Shown: positions 59,325-60,784 of the stretch, piece after piece | Layout of the letters: each line of letters opens with the position of its first letter | Position numbering within the stretch: position 1 is the stretch's first letter | Origin: an uncultured Acetatifactor sp. | GTDB taxonomy: Bacteria > Bacillota > Clostridia > Lachnospirales > Lachnospiraceae | Direction of reading: 5' to 3' | Length of the DNA: 60,784 nt | NCBI GenBank assembly: GCA_910588225.1 | Contig: CAJUQT010000022.1 | Location: 1 to 60,784 of the forward strand | The notes under the pieces: generated by a model | The model's input: only the letters and a program-made list of their open reading frames with translations | Database searches by the model: none | What the model was told of the DNA's origin: nothing | Translations under genes and position numbers: made by a program

Positions 59325-60563
59325 ATGAAAATTACAGTGGTGGGAACAGGGTATGTGGGTATGTCGCTGGCGGTTCTGCTGGCACAGAAAAACGAGGTAA
59401 TTGCAAAGGACATTCTTCCCGGGAAAGTAGAACTGATCAATGAAAAGCGTTCTCCCATCAGAGATGCCGAGATTGAAGAATATCTCTGTAGCAGAGAGCT
59501 GCATTTAAAAGCCACGCTGGACGGAGGGGAAGCCTATCGGGACGCGGATATCGTAATTGTGGCCGCGCCCACAAACTATGACAGCGAGACCAATTATTTT
59601 GACACGTCCGCGGTGGAAAGCGTGGTGGACGAAGTCCTCCAGGCCAATGCCCGGGCGACTATAGTGATCAAATCCACGATACCGGTGGGATTTACGGCAC
59701 AGCTGAACAAAAGGAAGGGAACCGACAGAATCCTGTTCAGTCCGGAATTCCTGCGGGAGACCAAAGCACTTTATGACAATTTATATCCGTCGAGGATTAT
59801 TGTGGGATATGAGAAGGGAGACGATGAAATGTGCCGGAGAGCCCGTGCCTTTGCAGAGCTGCTGACAGATGCTTCTCTGAAGGAGGACGTTCCGGTGCTG
59901 CTGATGGGCTCTACCGAGGCGGAGGCAGTGAAGCTTTTTGCCAATACCTATCTGGCATTGCGCGTAAGCTTCTTCAACGAGCTGGATACCTACGCGGAAG
60001 TGAAGGGACTGGACACGAAGCAGATTATCGAGGGCGTCTGCCTGGACCCGAGAATCGGAAGCCATTACAACAATCCTTCCTTTGGCTATGGCGGGTATTG
60101 CCTGCCAAAGGATACGAAGCAGCTGCTGGCCAACTATAATGATGTGCCGGAGAATCTCATTCAGGCCATTGTGGAATCCAACCGCACGAGAAAGGATTTT
60201 GTGGCCGACCAGGTGCTGAAGAAGGCAGGATATTATTCCTATTCGGAGAAAATGAACTACAACAGCACGATGGAGAAGGAGACTACCATCGGCGTGTACA
60301 GACTGACCATGAAGAGCCACAGCGATAATTTCCGCCAGAGCTCCATACAGGGTGTCATGAAGCGCGTCAAGGGCAAAGGCGCGAATATCATCATTTATGA
60401 GCCGTCCCTGGAGAACGGCAGTACTTTCTTCGGAAGTCTGGTGGTGAATGACCTGGATGAATTCAAGAAAAAATCGGACTGCATCGTTGCCAACCGCTTT
60501 GACGAATGCCTGTCGGATGTGACAGAGAAGGTATATACAAGGGACCTTTTCAGGCGGGATTGA
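59325..60563 (+). CDS. ugd: UDP-glucose 6-dehydrogenase
   Basis: 412 residues. N-terminal NAD site VVGTGYVGMSLAVLL, central dimer domain with STIPVGFT and FSPEFLRETKAL, catalytic Cys in FGYGGYCLPKDTKQL (about residue 259), and a C-terminal UDP-binding domain. It oxidises UDP-glucose to UDP-glucuronate with two NAD+, for capsule or other uronate-containing polymer. Shape and length match the short (about 390-410) streptococcal/HasB-like type. GGGAGAGAAATAAG precedes the ATG. No glycosyltransferase is adjacent in the window. Confidence 0.92.
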   Translation: MKITVVGTGYVGMSLAVLLAQKNEVIAKDILPGKVELINEKRSPIRDAEIEEYLCSRELHLKATLDGGEAYRDADIVIVAAPTNYDSETNYFDTSAVESVVDEVLQANARATIVIKSTIPVGFTAQLNKRKGTDRILFSPEFLRETKALYDNLYPSRIIVGYEKGDDEMCRRARAFAELLTDASLKEDVPVLLMGSTEAEAVKLFANTYLALRVSFFNELDTYAEVKGLDTKQIIEGVCLDPRIGSHYNNPSFGYGGYCLPKDTKQLLANYNDVPENLIQAIVESNRTRKDFVADQVLKKAGYYSYSEKMNYNSTMEKETTIGVYRLTMKSHSDNFRQSSIQGVMKRVKGKGANIIIYEPSLENGSTFFGSLVVNDLDEFKKKSDCIVANRFDECLSDVTEKVYTRDLFRRD

Positions 60564-60784
60564 GATCCCCGTTCTATCCATTCCGAAGTAAAAAGCAGAC
60601 ATTTGCCAATGGGCTTTTATGCCGGTGTCGAATCTTAACTCTGTTTTGGAGGGTTGGCAAGTAGGAAAAAGTTATAATTAATTCATAAAAGAGTTGTTGC
60701 GTTAACCGATATAAAATAGTGATAGAAAAATATGAATGAAAAAGTCTTTTAATCCCCCATCTGAGATGGGGGAACAGGCAAAGC
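60564..60784 (+). other. 3' edge: intergenic region with a hairpin
   Basis: 221 bp to the window end. CCCCCATC (60754-60761) pairs perfectly with GATGGGGG (60765-60772), loop TGA, followed by GAACAGGCAAAGC. There is no T-run on the + side. It could start a leader structure that continues outside the window. A TATAAT-like box is at 60673-60678 without a well-spaced -35. Confidence 0.35.

Noticed and set aside
1..60784. CRISPR array, prophage or insertion sequence
   Set aside because: No regularly spaced direct repeats, no integrase, transposase, or phage structural gene were seen on either strand.

Overview
The window reads as the chromosome of a gut-type clostridium, most likely a Lachnospiraceae member. 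Support comes from the dgt-dnaG-rpoD-trmK order, class A RNase P RNA, single-chain PurL, anaerobic sulfatase chemistry with a radical-SAM maturase, and several small families (DUF6320-like, DUF6142-like, the so-called endosialidase family, a CptN-like toxin) that I associate with that family. The genus cannot be fixed from sequence alone. Most genes lie on the + strand with strong AGGAGG-type ribosome sites. No phage, IS element, integrase or CRISPR array was seen.

Layout. 1-2046: the 3' end of a hybrid histidine kinase, then tRNA-Val and tRNA-Leu. 2088-5344: an unexplained trio of acyltransferase-like protein, zinc-ribbon membrane protein and HSL-type esterase. 5512-12286: dgt, dnaG, rpoD, trmK and a TGS/uridine-kinase-like protein. 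12329-16260: rnpB, pyrE, small membrane proteins and a long M29 aminopeptidase. 16383-19935: purE-purM-purN-purD. 19977-27012: a zinc-ribbon/HTH protein, an SH3b membrane protein with a disordered cytoplasmic tail, a YtrA-type GntR regulator, clpC and radA, followed by tRNA-Trp. 27402-33039: two uncharacterised proteins, a TetR regulator and purL. 33272-43673: an AraC-controlled catabolic locus (GDPD, sulfatase, anSME, GH2, uxuA, uxuB) that looks built to strip sulfate and release and oxidise hexuronate from a glycan or glucuronide. 43879-46418: an EamA transporter, a frameshifted coiled-coil pseudogene, tRNA-Thr and small proteins. 46483-51673: PBP1A, a YigZ/IMPACT protein and mgtE with a leader ORF. 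51842-55155: a membrane LuxR regulator, a broken type III toxin-antitoxin locus, and an ECF sigma factor with a putative anti-sigma/NlpC-P60 partner lacking the catalytic cysteine. 55220-60563: a heterodimeric ABC exporter and a UDP-glucose 6-dehydrogenase.

Features that stand out: (i) a pair of inverted 92-bp hairpin repeats (25094-25185 and 27271-27362) whose stem substitutions keep pairing as G-U, with one end carrying a Shine-Dalgarno sequence that recurs alone before two other genes; (ii) a CptIN/ToxIN-like locus with a consensus promoter, structured RNA region and terminator still present but a deleted and frameshifted toxin; (iii) an NlpC/P60 domain with Cys replaced by Ser, attached to an anti-sigma-like membrane protein beside its ECF sigma factor; (iv) a proline- and asparagine-containing leader ORF overlapping the start of the Mg2+ transporter mgtE. 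All assignments come from reading the sequence and from recalled family signatures; no database search was run.
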